From DATLZM01 sp035559315 (GTDB lineage: Bacteria; Actinomycetota; UBA4738; HRBIN12): a stretch of DNA of 47,978 nt. Positions 31,555 to 39,236 of the stretch are shown here, piece after piece. Numbering within the stretch: position 1 is the stretch's first letter; every line of letters starts with the position of its first letter. The notes under the pieces were generated by a model. The model did not search any database. It saw nothing but the letters and a program-made list of their open reading frames with translations, and was not told the origin of the DNA. The position numbers were made by a program, and so were the translations under genes. The stretch lies in assembly GCA_035559315.1 (NCBI GenBank), contig DATMBJ010000161.1, positions 1 to 47,978 of the forward strand. The letters run 5' to 3'.

Positions 31555-32445
31555 TCAGCCCTCCGCGGCGAGGCGGCCCCGACGCTCCATCAGCTCCGCG
31601 GCCACCTCGGCCCCGTAGACGAAGACCGGGGTGGCCACGTGGAGGACGGCGAGGATCCCGAGGGCGGCGGCGAACGCGCCGTACACGGCGGACGCCCGCG
31701 CGACGACCCGGAGGGCGTACCAGGTGCCCGCGACCTTGAGCGCGTTCCAGCCCGCCCCCATCGCGAGCGCCGCCGGGAGGAGATCCCGGTACGGCGGGCC
31801 CGGCCCGGGGGTCAGGTACCGGTACACCGCGAGGAAGAGGGCGGTATCCAGCGCGAAGGTGGCGGCGTAGCCGAGCGGGCGGAGCGGCCCGGCCGCCCCG
31901 CCCGAGAGGAGCGCGGTCGCCGCGGTCGAGGCCAGGGCGACCAGCCCGACGAGCCCCAGGGAGACGGCGGACCGGAGCTTCTGCAGGAGCAGGTTGCCGG
32001 TGGGGCGGCGACGGAACACCCGCGCGAGGACCTCGCGGGCGGCCTCCGCGGTCCCCAGGCTGGTCCAGAGGAGCCCCGCGAGGCCGACCGCCCCGGCCTC
32101 CGCCCTCCCCCGGGCGAGCGCGCGGAGGTTGCGTCCGAGCAGGGGCTCGAGCCCCGGGACCGCGCCGGCGAGCCGCTCCGCCCAGCGCGCCTGCTCCGCG
32201 GGGTCCGAGAGGACGAACCCGAGGACGGAGAGCCCGAGGAGCAGGAGCGGGAACAGGGACAGGAAGAGGTAGTAGGTGAGGGCCGCGGCGAGCATCCCGA
32301 CGGCGTCCCGCGAGGCCCGCTCGGCCACGGCGATCGCCAGGCCGAGCCCGGGGGCCCGCCGGGCGCGGGCCGGGATTCCCTCGAGCGACCGCCGAACGCG
32401 GCGCGGGATCCGCCCGAGCGACCGCCGGGTCGGGTCGGGGCCCAT
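31555..32445 (-). CDS. YihY/BrkB family membrane protein
   Basis: The 296-residue protein begins with a basic cytoplasmic segment of about 50 residues. A family signature follows (DAVGMLAAALTYYLFLSLFP with LLLLGLSVLGFVLSDP), then five further membrane helices and GAGWNALKVAGTWYALRVVA, AVYGAFAAALGILA and VFVYGAEVAAELMERR. YihY/BrkB proteins were once called ribonuclease BN in error. They are now seen as widespread inner-membrane proteins of uncertain function, some linked to lipid transport or virulence. The ATG lies 5 nt after the DedA stop, so the two are one operon. It converges on the HD-domain gene, with 12 nt between. Confidence 0.87.
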   Translation of the reverse strand: MGPDPTRRSLGRIPRRVRRSLEGIPARARRAPGLGLAIAVAERASRDAVGMLAAALTYYLFLSLFPLLLLGLSVLGFVLSDPAEQARWAERLAGAVPGLEPLLGRNLRALARGRAEAGAVGLAGLLWTSLGTAEAAREVLARVFRRRPTGNLLLQKLRSAVSLGLVGLVALASTAATALLSGGAAGPLRPLGYAATFALDTALFLAVYRYLTPGPGPPYRDLLPAALAMGAGWNALKVAGTWYALRVVARASAVYGAFAAALGILAVLHVATPVFVYGAEVAAELMERRGRLAAEG

Positions 32446-32450
32446 GGGGG

Positions 32451-33092
32451 TCAGTCGCGATCCGGGGCCTCGGCGCGGATCCGGCGGACCCGATGGACCA
32501 CCCACCACGCCGCGAGGGCGGCGAGGGCCAGGGCGACGAGCCACGAGATCGGGCGGAGGACCCGCTCCGCGGCGGCCCAGTTCTCCCCAAGGACGTAGCC
32601 GAGGCCGGCCAGGGCGGAGGTCCAGGGGAGGCAGCCGAGCAACGTGTAGACGCTGAAGCGCCCGAAGGGCATCCGAGCTACCCCGGCGGGGAGGCTGATG
32701 AACGTGCGGATCACCGGGAGCAGGCGGGAGAAGAAGACCGCGGCCTCGCCGTGGCGCTCGAACCACTCATGGGCCCGGTCGATCTCGTGGGGACGGATCA
32801 GGACGTAGCGTCCCCACCGTCGAGCGAGCGGGAGGCCCCCCACCGATCCCACCCAGTAGGCGAGCCAGGAGCCCACGAGGTTCGCCACGGCGCCCGTGAG
32901 GGAGACCACGACGAGGTCGAGCTCCCGCCCGGAGCCGGAGAAGGCGGGGCTCGCGAGGGCCCCGCCGAACAGCATCGTGACCTCGGAGGGGATCGGGATG
33001 CAGGCCGACTCGAGCACCATGAGGACGAACACCGCCACGTAGCCGTAGCGGCCGATCTCGTCCACGATGAAGTCCTGGATCGCCTCGAACAC
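32451..33092 (-). CDS. DedA family membrane protein
   Basis: This 213-residue protein has the DedA/VTT signature. ESACIPIPSEVTMLFGG lies in the first re-entrant hairpin. FFSRLLPVIRTFISLPAG with VARMPFGRF lies in the second, including the conserved Arg residues needed in homologues. Several DedA proteins flip undecaprenyl phosphate or phosphatidylethanolamine and support pH and drug tolerance. A start at GTG 33113 would add seven residues, but TACGGT (33117-33112) overlaps it. GTG 33092 has GGAGG 7 nt upstream, so I chose it. It heads an operon with YihY and is divergent from topA. Confidence 0.88.
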   Translation of the reverse strand: MFEAIQDFIVDEIGRYGYVAVFVLMVLESACIPIPSEVTMLFGGALASPAFSGSGRELDLVVVSLTGAVANLVGSWLAYWVGSVGGLPLARRWGRYVLIRPHEIDRAHEWFERHGEAAVFFSRLLPVIRTFISLPAGVARMPFGRFSVYTLLGCLPWTSALAGLGYVLGENWAAAERVLRPISWLVALALAALAAWWVVHRVRRIRAEAPDRD

Positions 33093-33111
33093 CCCGCCCT
33101 CCGGCCGGCCC

Positions 33112-33117
33112 ACCGTA
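33112..33117 (-). promoter_or_regulatory. -10 element TACGGT for the DedA-YihY operon
   Basis: TACGGT on the minus strand overlaps the GTG at 33113 and gives a transcript start near 33105. This leaves a 12-nt leader with GGAGG before GTG 33092. Confidence 0.35.
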
Positions 33118-33163
33118 GCATCCCCGGGTGGGGCCGCTCGCCCGACACCGCGGGGGGCGGTGG

Positions 33164-33169
33164 TACCGT
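33164..33169 (+). promoter_or_regulatory. -10-like TACCGT ahead of topA
   Basis: TACCGT is followed by a leader of about 57 nt that contains a GC-only 12-bp palindrome (33187-33198) and ends with TGAGGAAG before the topA ATG. Confidence 0.3.
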
Positions 33170-33232
33170 GGGCCGCCGAGGGCGGGCCGGGGCCCCGGGC
33201 GGGCCGGCGGTCCGTGAGGTGTGAGGAAGACC

Positions 33233-35575
33233 ATGGCGAAGACGCTCGTGGTCGTGGAGTCGCCCACCAAGGCGAAGACCCTGGAGCGGTACCTCGGGCA
33301 GGGGTACACGGTCCGGGCCTCCTACGGGCACATCCGCGACCTCCCCAAGAACAAGCTCGGGGTCGACACCGAACGTGGGTTCGAGCCCGAGTACGTGGTC
33401 CCGGAGGACTCGCAGCGCGCCGTCCGGGAGCTCCGCGCTGCCTTCCGCCGGGCCGGGGACCTCGTCCTGGCCACGGACTTCGACCGGGAGGGCGAGGCCA
33501 TCGCCTACCACGTGGCGGAGGTCCTCGGGGTGGCCCCCGAGGAGGCGAAGCGCGTCACGTTCACCGAGATCACGCGGGACGCGATCCTCGAGGCGTTCCG
33601 CAATCCGCGGGCCATCGATCTCCGGCTCGTCGAGGCCCAGCAGGCCCGCCGCATCCTCGACCGGCTGGTCGGCTACGGGATCTCGCCGATCCTCTGGAAG
33701 AAGGTGCGCCCGGGGCTCTCCGCCGGCCGGGTCCAGTCGGTGGCCCTCCGGCTGATCGTGGACCGCGAGCGGGAGATCCGCGCCTTCGTCCCCGTCGAGT
33801 ACTGGACGATCGACGCCCGCCTGGCCCCGGACGGGGACGAGGAGGCCTTCGTCGCTCGCCTGATCCAGGTCGGGGAGGAGCGGCTCGCCGTCTCCCCCGA
33901 CAAGAAGGGGCTCGTGCTCCGGACCGAGGCCGAGGCGGCCGTCCACGCCGAGCGGCTCCGTGGGGCCGCCTACCGCGTGCGGGAGGTGCGCGAACGAGAG
34001 GTGAGGCGGACGCCGCCCCCGCCGTTCACCACCTCCACGCTCCAGCAGGAGGCCGCCCGGAAGCTGGGGTTCTCGGCGCGGAAGACGATGACGATCGCCC
34101 AGCAGCTCTACGAGGGCGTCGACCTGCCGGGCGAGGGCCGGGTCGGGCTGATCACGTACATGCGGACCGACTCCGTGAACCTCGCAGAGGCCGCGCTCGC
34201 CGAGCTCGCCGAGGTGGTCCGGCTCCAGTACGGCCCGGATTACGCGCTGCCCAAGCCCCGCCGGTACCGGACCAGGGCCCGCGGGGCGCAGGAGGCGCAC
34301 GAGGCGATCCGGCCCACCGCGCCGAAGCGGTACCACCCCGACGCGGTCGAGGACTCGCTCGACCGTGACCAGGCCCGCCTCTACCGCCTGATCTGGCAGC
34401 GCGCCGTCGCTTCGCAGATGCGCGAGGCCGTCTTCGACCAGGTCTCGGTGGACGTGGAGGCCACGGCGGACGGGGCCACCTACCTCCTGCGCGCGACCGG
34501 GCAGACCCTCCGGTTCGATGGGTTCCGCCGCGTGTACACCGAGGGGCGGGACGAGCCCTCCGAGGAGGACCGGGAGGCGCTGCTCCCGCGCCTCCGGGCC
34601 GACCAGCCCCTCCGGCTCCTCGAGGTCCTCCCCGAGCAGCACTTCACGCAGCCGCCGCCCCGCTACACCGAGGCGTCGCTCGTGAAGACCCTGGAGGAGC
34701 TGGGGATCGGCCGGCCCTCGACCTACGCCCAGATCATCTCGACGCTCCTCGAGCGGGGGTACGTGCGCCTGGAGGACCGGCGCTTCTACCCCGAGGACGT
34801 GGGCGAGGTCGTCACCGACCTCCTGGCCGAGTTCTTCCCCGACATCGTCGACGTGAACTTCACGGCGCGGATGGAGGAGGAGCTCGACGAGATCGCCGAG
34901 GGGCGGCTCCGCTGGGTCCAGGTCCTCGACGCCTTCTACGGGCCCTTCGAGCGGCTCCTCGAGAAGAACGAGGTGGAGATCGAGCGGTTCGAGGAGGAGC
35001 TGGACGAGCTCTGCCCGCTCTGCCCCCAGGAGGGGCGGGAGCCCGGCCGGCTCGTGGTGAAGCTCGGCCGGCACGGGAAGTTCATCGGCTGCCGGAACTA
35101 CCCCGAGTGCCGCTACACCCGGAACCTGGACGGCGGGGAGCGGCCCGAGCCAGAGGTCCTGGACGAGCGGTGCCCGGAGTGCGGCCGGCCGCTCGCGCGG
35201 AAGGTGGGCCGGTACGGCCCGTTCGTGGGCTGCACGGGCTACCCCGAGTGCCGGTACGTGAAGCGCGAGGACCGCGGCACCGGGGTCCCGTGCCCGCGGT
35301 GCGGGGAAGGGGAGCTGGTGCAGAAGCGCGCCCGCCGGGGCCGGCGCGCGAGCGTCTTCTACGGCTGCGACCGCTACCCGGCGTGCGACTTCACGGTGAG
35401 CCAGCGCCCGCTCCCGCAGGCCTGCCCGAACTGCGGTTCGCTCCTCGTCCTCCAGCGGGACGGGTCGGGGAAGTGCATCGGGTGCGGGCAGGTCGTGGAG
35501 GGCGCTGGGGAGGCCGCCGGCCTCGGCCGGGGGGCCTCGCCCGGCGGGCGGGCCGCCGGGTCCGCGGAGGCGTAG
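33233..35575 (+). CDS. topA: DNA topoisomerase I (type IA)
   Basis: The 780-residue enzyme relaxes negative supercoils. The TOPRIM domain has KTLVVVESPTKAKTLERYL and ATDFDREGEAIAYHVAE. The active-site Tyr309 lies in GLITYMRTDSVNL, followed by AHEAIRPT. ARMEEELDEIAEGR closes the core. From about residue 590 there are four zinc-ribbon-type modules of two CxxC pairs each, for example CPECGRPLARKVGRYGPFVG with GCTGYPEC, and CPNCGSLLVLQRDGSGKC at the end. The length is typical of actinobacterial forms. The ATG has TGAGGAAG 5-10 nt upstream. It is followed, with one shared base, by the MFS-dTMP kinase gene and then holB, a well-known actinobacterial order. Confidence 0.95.
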   Translation: MAKTLVVVESPTKAKTLERYLGQGYTVRASYGHIRDLPKNKLGVDTERGFEPEYVVPEDSQRAVRELRAAFRRAGDLVLATDFDREGEAIAYHVAEVLGVAPEEAKRVTFTEITRDAILEAFRNPRAIDLRLVEAQQARRILDRLVGYGISPILWKKVRPGLSAGRVQSVALRLIVDREREIRAFVPVEYWTIDARLAPDGDEEAFVARLIQVGEERLAVSPDKKGLVLRTEAEAAVHAERLRGAAYRVREVREREVRRTPPPPFTTSTLQQEAARKLGFSARKTMTIAQQLYEGVDLPGEGRVGLITYMRTDSVNLAEAALAELAEVVRLQYGPDYALPKPRRYRTRARGAQEAHEAIRPTAPKRYHPDAVEDSLDRDQARLYRLIWQRAVASQMREAVFDQVSVDVEATADGATYLLRATGQTLRFDGFRRVYTEGRDEPSEEDREALLPRLRADQPLRLLEVLPEQHFTQPPPRYTEASLVKTLEELGIGRPSTYAQIISTLLERGYVRLEDRRFYPEDVGEVVTDLLAEFFPDIVDVNFTARMEEELDEIAEGRLRWVQVLDAFYGPFERLLEKNEVEIERFEEELDELCPLCPQEGREPGRLVVKLGRHGKFIGCRNYPECRYTRNLDGGERPEPEVLDERCPECGRPLARKVGRYGPFVGCTGYPECRYVKREDRGTGVPCPRCGEGELVQKRARRGRRASVFYGCDRYPACDFTVSQRPLPQACPNCGSLLVLQRDGSGKCIGCGQVVEGAGEAAGLGRGASPGGRAAGSAEA

Positions 35576-37608
35576 TGGCGGGCTTCGCGGACGAGGTCGC
35601 GGCGCTCCGGGGGACCAGGTCGGCGACCCTCCGCGACCTCCTCACCCACCCGCCGTTCTCCCGGCTCCTCGCCGCGATGGCGGTGTCCTCGTTCGGGGAC
35701 TGGGTGGGGTTCGTCGCGGTCACCGCGCTCGTGGCCCGCCTGGGGCGGACGCCGGGGGGCGCGGCGTTCGCGGTCTCGGGCGTGATGATCGCGCGGATGC
35801 TCCCGGCCATCCTGTTCGGGCCCTTCGCCGGCGCGATCGTGGACCGCCTGGACCGCAAGCAGGTGATGATCGTGGCCGATGCGGCCCGCGCCGCGATGTA
35901 CTCCTCGATGCCGTTCCTCGGTGAGCTCTGGGCGATCTACCTGCTCTCGTTCGCGATCGAGTGCCTGTCGCTGCTCTGGACCCCGGCTCGCGACGCGAGC
36001 CTGCCCCGGCTCGTGCCCCGCCGCCAGCTGGCGAACGCGAACTCGATCGGGCTGATCACCGCGTACGGCACGCTGCCGTTCGGTGGCGCGGCGTTCGCCG
36101 CCCTCGCGGGGGTGGCGGAAGGGCTCTCGGCCCGGGTCCCCTACCTGGCGGCCCGGCCCGAGGCCCTCGCGCTCTGGGCCGACGCCGGGACGTTCCTGTT
36201 CTCCGCGGTGATGCTCACCGGGGTCCCGATCCGCACCGCGGCCGCCCGGCGCGCGGCCCGGGTGGACCTCACGCTGATCGGGCGGGACATCGTGGAGGGC
36301 CTGCGGTTCCTCCGGGAGCACCCCCTGGCCCGGGCCATGACCACGGGGATCGTGGTGGCCTTCAGCGCGGTGGGGGCGGTGCTCGCGCTGGGCCCGGTGT
36401 TCGCCACCCAGACCCTGGGGGCCGGGAGCGCCGGCTGGGGGGTCCTGGTCACGGCGTTCGGGGTCGGGATGGGCGTGGGGATGGCCACGGTGAGCCGCGC
36501 GGCCCGGGCCGCCGAGATCGACCAGGTCTTCTCCTGGTCCCTCCTCGCCGCCGCCGCCACGCTCTTCGTCCTGGCCTCCATGCCGAACCTCTCGCTGGCG
36601 TCGGTGCTCACCGTGGTCCTCGGGTTCTTCTGCGGCGCGACGTGGGTCTCGGGCTACGTCCTCCTCCAGGAGAACGTGCCCGACGAGTACCGGGGGCGGA
36701 CCTTCGGATCGCTCACCGTCCTCGGCCGCCTCGGGCTGTTCGTCTCGCTCGTCGCGTTCCCCGCCCTGGCCGCGATCTACGGCGACCACGAGGCGTTCGT
36801 GGGCGGCCAGCGGCTGGACCTCTCCGGAACCCGCCTGGCCCTGGCCACGGTCGGCCTGGGGGTCATCGCGGCGGGGATCCTCACGCGGCTCGGCCTCCGC
36901 CGCCACCGGCTGTCGAAGCCGGTCCCGCTCTCGCTCGTGCCCCGGCTGAAGCGCCCGCCCGCCGCCGGGCTGTTCGTGGTGTTCGAGGGGGTCGAGGGGT
37001 CGGGGAAGGGCACCCAGATCGAGCGGGCGGCGGCGTTCCTCCGCGAGCGCGGCTACGACGTGCTCGTGACCCGGGAGCCCGGGGGGACCGAGGTCGGCGA
37101 GGCCCTCCGCGAGCTCCTGCTCTCGGTCGACACCGGGAGGCTCGAACCGCGGGCCGAGGCGCTCCTGTTCGCCGCGGCCCGGGCTCAGCACGTGGCCACC
37201 GTGATCCGCCCGGCCCTGGCCGAGGGGAAGGTGGTGCTCTGCGACCGCTACGTGGACTCCTCCCTCGCCTACCAGGGGTGGGGCCGGGGGCTCGGGGAGC
37301 AAGACGTGCTCACGCTGAACGTCTGGGCCACGCAGGGGCTCTTCCCCGACCTCGTGATCCTCCTCCACCTCGAGCCCGAGGAGGGGCTCCGGCGGATCGG
37401 CCGCGAGCCCGACCGGATCGAGGCCGAGGGCCCCGGGTTCCTCGACAAGGTGTCGGACGCGTACCTCAGGATCGCGGAGGAGCACCCCGAGCGGTTCGTC
37501 GTGGTCGACGCCGGGCGGCCCGAGGAGGAGGTGGCGGCGGCGGTCCGCGAGGCCCTGCTCCGGCTGCTCAAGGAGCGCGAGGAGAACCACCCCGGGGGCG
37601 CCGGGTGA
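35575..37608 (+). CDS. tmk: Bifunctional MFS transporter-like / dTMP kinase fusion
   Basis: The 677-residue protein joins two parts. Residues 1 to about 450 form a twelve-helix MFS carrier with FGPFAGAIVDRLDRKQVMIV and DEYRGRTFGS loop motifs. Residues 465 onward are thymidylate kinase: P-loop FEGVEGSGKGTQ (Lys478), TREPGGTEVGEALRELLLS, and the DR box CDRYVDSSLAYQGWGRGLG with LID residues RIGREPDRIE. The kinase phosphorylates dTMP for DNA synthesis. The fusion occurs in other actinobacteria at this locus, so it is unlikely to be an error. Whether the carrier half still transports anything is unknown; it may simply tether the kinase. It starts on GTG in the topA stop (TAGTG), which couples them. 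Confidence 0.92.
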   Translation: MAGFADEVAALRGTRSATLRDLLTHPPFSRLLAAMAVSSFGDWVGFVAVTALVARLGRTPGGAAFAVSGVMIARMLPAILFGPFAGAIVDRLDRKQVMIVADAARAAMYSSMPFLGELWAIYLLSFAIECLSLLWTPARDASLPRLVPRRQLANANSIGLITAYGTLPFGGAAFAALAGVAEGLSARVPYLAARPEALALWADAGTFLFSAVMLTGVPIRTAAARRAARVDLTLIGRDIVEGLRFLREHPLARAMTTGIVVAFSAVGAVLALGPVFATQTLGAGSAGWGVLVTAFGVGMGVGMATVSRAARAAEIDQVFSWSLLAAAATLFVLASMPNLSLASVLTVVLGFFCGATWVSGYVLLQENVPDEYRGRTFGSLTVLGRLGLFVSLVAFPALAAIYGDHEAFVGGQRLDLSGTRLALATVGLGVIAAGILTRLGLRRHRLSKPVPLSLVPRLKRPPAAGLFVVFEGVEGSGKGTQIERAAAFLRERGYDVLVTREPGGTEVGEALRELLLSVDTGRLEPRAEALLFAAARAQHVATVIRPALAEGKVVLCDRYVDSSLAYQGWGRGLGEQDVLTLNVWATQGLFPDLVILLHLEPEEGLRRIGREPDRIEAEGPGFLDKVSDAYLRIAEEHPERFVVVDAGRPEEEVAAAVREALLRLLKEREENHPGGAG

Positions 37609-37618
37609 GGGGGCGGCG

Positions 37619-38752
37619 GTGAGCGGCTCGCCCGTGCTGGAGCGGGTCCCCGGCCAGGACCAGGCGGTGGCGTTCCTGGCCCAGGCGGCGGCGCGGCCCC
37701 ACCACGCGTACGTGTTCGCGGGGCCGGAGGGGAGCGGGAAGCAGCTCGCGGCCCGGGCCTTCGTCGCCGCCCTCCTCTGCGAGCGGCGGGGGTGCGGGGA
37801 GTGCAGGGCCTGCCGGCTCGCGCTCGCCGAGCGCCACCCCAACGTGTTCGTGGTGGAGCCCGAGGGCCGGGAGATCCACGTGGAGACGGTCCGGGAGGAG
37901 GTCTGGCACCCGGCCTACCGCACGCCCCCCGAGCCCGGCCGGAAGGTCTTCGTGATCCGGGAGGCCGACCGGTTGAACCCGGCGGCCGCCGACGTCCTCC
38001 TCAAGGTGCTGGAGGAGCCGCCGGCCGATGCCGTCCTGCTGCTCCTCTCGGCGCGGGCGCACGAGCTGCCGGAGACCGTGCTCTCGCGCTGCCACGTGGT
38101 GACGTTCCGGCCCCTCGCCGAGCCCTTCGTCGTGGACACCTTGATCAGCGAGGGGGCGCCGCCCGAGCTGGCGCGGGTCGCGGCGCGGCTCTCCGGGGGG
38201 AACCTGGGCCGGGCCAGGCGGCTCGCGACCGTGGAGGGGCTCGGGTTCCGGGACGTCGCCCGGGACGCGATGGCCCGGGCCCGGGAGGGTCCGGCCGGAG
38301 CCCTCGCCGCGGCGGACCTGGTCCTGGCCGCCGGGGAGGCGTACCGGAAGGGGCTCGCGGAGGAGTTCCGGGCGGAGCTCGAGCCGTTCCTCGACGAGCG
38401 GGGGCGGGTGGAGGAGGCCTACCGGGGCGCCGTCCGTCGGATCGAGACCCGTCAGAAGCGGCGGGAGCGGCGGGCCGAGCGGGACTTCCTCGACCGGGTC
38501 CTGCTCGCGTGCTCGGCCCTCCTGCGGGACCGGGTGGTGACGGCGCTCGGCGGGGGCCCGGAGCTGCTGCTCAACGCGGACCTGGATCCGGGGCGCGGCT
38601 CGGTCCCCGCCGACGCGCGAGCGATCGCCGCGATCGAGGAGGCCCGCGCGGCCCTCGCGGAGGACCTCAACCTGAACCCCCGCCTGGTGCTCGAGGAGGC
38701 CTTCCTCCGCCTGGCGGGGGACGCGGCGGGGCGGGGCTCCCTCCACCGGTGA
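37619..38752 (+). CDS. holB: DNA polymerase III delta' subunit
   Basis: The 377-residue protein belongs to the clamp-loader AAA+ family. It has a P-loop GPEGSGKQ (Lys41), a zinc-binding cluster at Cys54, Cys59, Cys62 and Cys65 in CERRGCGECRAC, KVFVIREADRLNPAAADVLL as Walker B region, LKVLEEPPADAVLLLLS and an SRC sensor (LSRCHVV). The delta' subunit helps open the sliding clamp and load it at primers. The GTG start lies 10 nt after the kinase stop and gives the expected length. A C-terminal helical domain of about 150 residues is present. It ends the topA-tmk-holB group; a near-perfect inverted repeat follows at once. Confidence 0.92.
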   Translation: MSGSPVLERVPGQDQAVAFLAQAAARPHHAYVFAGPEGSGKQLAARAFVAALLCERRGCGECRACRLALAERHPNVFVVEPEGREIHVETVREEVWHPAYRTPPEPGRKVFVIREADRLNPAAADVLLKVLEEPPADAVLLLLSARAHELPETVLSRCHVVTFRPLAEPFVVDTLISEGAPPELARVAARLSGGNLGRARRLATVEGLGFRDVARDAMARAREGPAGALAAADLVLAAGEAYRKGLAEEFRAELEPFLDERGRVEEAYRGAVRRIETRQKRRERRAERDFLDRVLLACSALLRDRVVTALGGGPELLLNADLDPGRGSVPADARAIAAIEEARAALAEDLNLNPRLVLEEAFLRLAGDAAGRGSLHR

Positions 38753-38770
38753 AGTGGTGCCAGCATCACT
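38753..38770. promoter_or_regulatory. Inverted repeat between holB and the response regulator gene
   Basis: AGTGGTGC (38753-38760), CA, GCATCACT (38763-38770) is an 8-bp inverted repeat with one mismatch (G-U if folded as RNA). It starts on the base after the holB stop and has clearly lower GC than its surroundings. As RNA it could end the holB message; as DNA it could be an operator for the response regulator gene 50 bp downstream. Confidence 0.4.
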
Positions 38771-38819
38771 GCACGAGCCCGCTCGCCGTGGGACCCTTGG
38801 AGGTGACGTTGGGGGTGCC

Positions 38820-39185
38820 GTGTCGGTGCGGGTGCTGATCGTGGACGACCAGGCGCCGTTCCGCGTGGCCGCCCGGATGGTCGTGGAGGCCACGGAGGGC
38901 TTCGAGGTCGTGGGGGAGGCCGAGACCGGGGAGGAGTCGGTCGAGCTCTCGCGCTCGCTCCGCCCCGACCTCGTGCTGATGGACGTGAACCTCCCGGGGA
39001 TCGACGGGCTGGAGGCGACGCGGCGGATCCTGGCGCAGGGCGCCCCGGTGGTGCTCCTGCTCTCGACCTACGAGGAGGAGGAGTACGCGCCGCGGGCCGC
39101 GGAGTGCGGCGCCGCCGCCTACATCCCGAAGGCCGTGTTCGGCCCGGACCGTCTGGAGCAGGCCTGGGCTGCCGCCCGGGGGTAG
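38820..39185 (+). CDS. Single-domain response regulator (receiver only)
   Basis: The 121-residue protein is a complete CheY/NarL-like receiver: acidic pair DD at 9-10, phosphoacceptor Asp55 in LVLMDVNLPGIDG, switch Thr83 in LLLSTYEEEEY and Lys104 in YIPKAVF. It stops right after the last helix (QAWAAARG), without any DNA-binding or enzyme domain. Sequence style is that of the NarL family, whose kinases are of the HisKA_3 type found directly opposite. It may be a phosphate sink, a shuttle to another protein, or a regulator that lost its output domain. The GTG is set by the start of the fold; an in-frame GTG at 38754 would add 22 unrelated residues. It converges on the last kinase of the array, 51 bp away. 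Confidence 0.82.
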   Translation: MSVRVLIVDDQAPFRVAARMVVEATEGFEVVGEAETGEESVELSRSLRPDLVLMDVNLPGIDGLEATRRILAQGAPVVLLLSTYEEEEYAPRAAECGAAAYIPKAVFGPDRLEQAWAAARG

Positions 39186-39236
39186 GAACGCGGGAACCTC
39201 CCTGCCCGGCCCCTCGACGAGCGGAACGGGCACGCC

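Noticed and set aside
33187..33198. 12-bp palindrome CCGGGGCCCCGG in the topA leader as a supercoiling or repressor site
   Set aside because: With roughly 73% GC (assumed), dozens of perfect 12-bp palindromes are expected by chance in a window this size, and nothing else supports it.
35575..37608. Assembly or frameshift artefact joining an MFS gene to tmk
   Set aside because: The frame is continuous with complete motifs in both halves, and the same fusion is known at this locus in other actinobacteria.
38753..38819. Remnant of a toxin-antitoxin module, because the inverted repeat resembles antitoxin operators
   Set aside because: No antitoxin or toxin reading frame fits between holB and the receiver gene.
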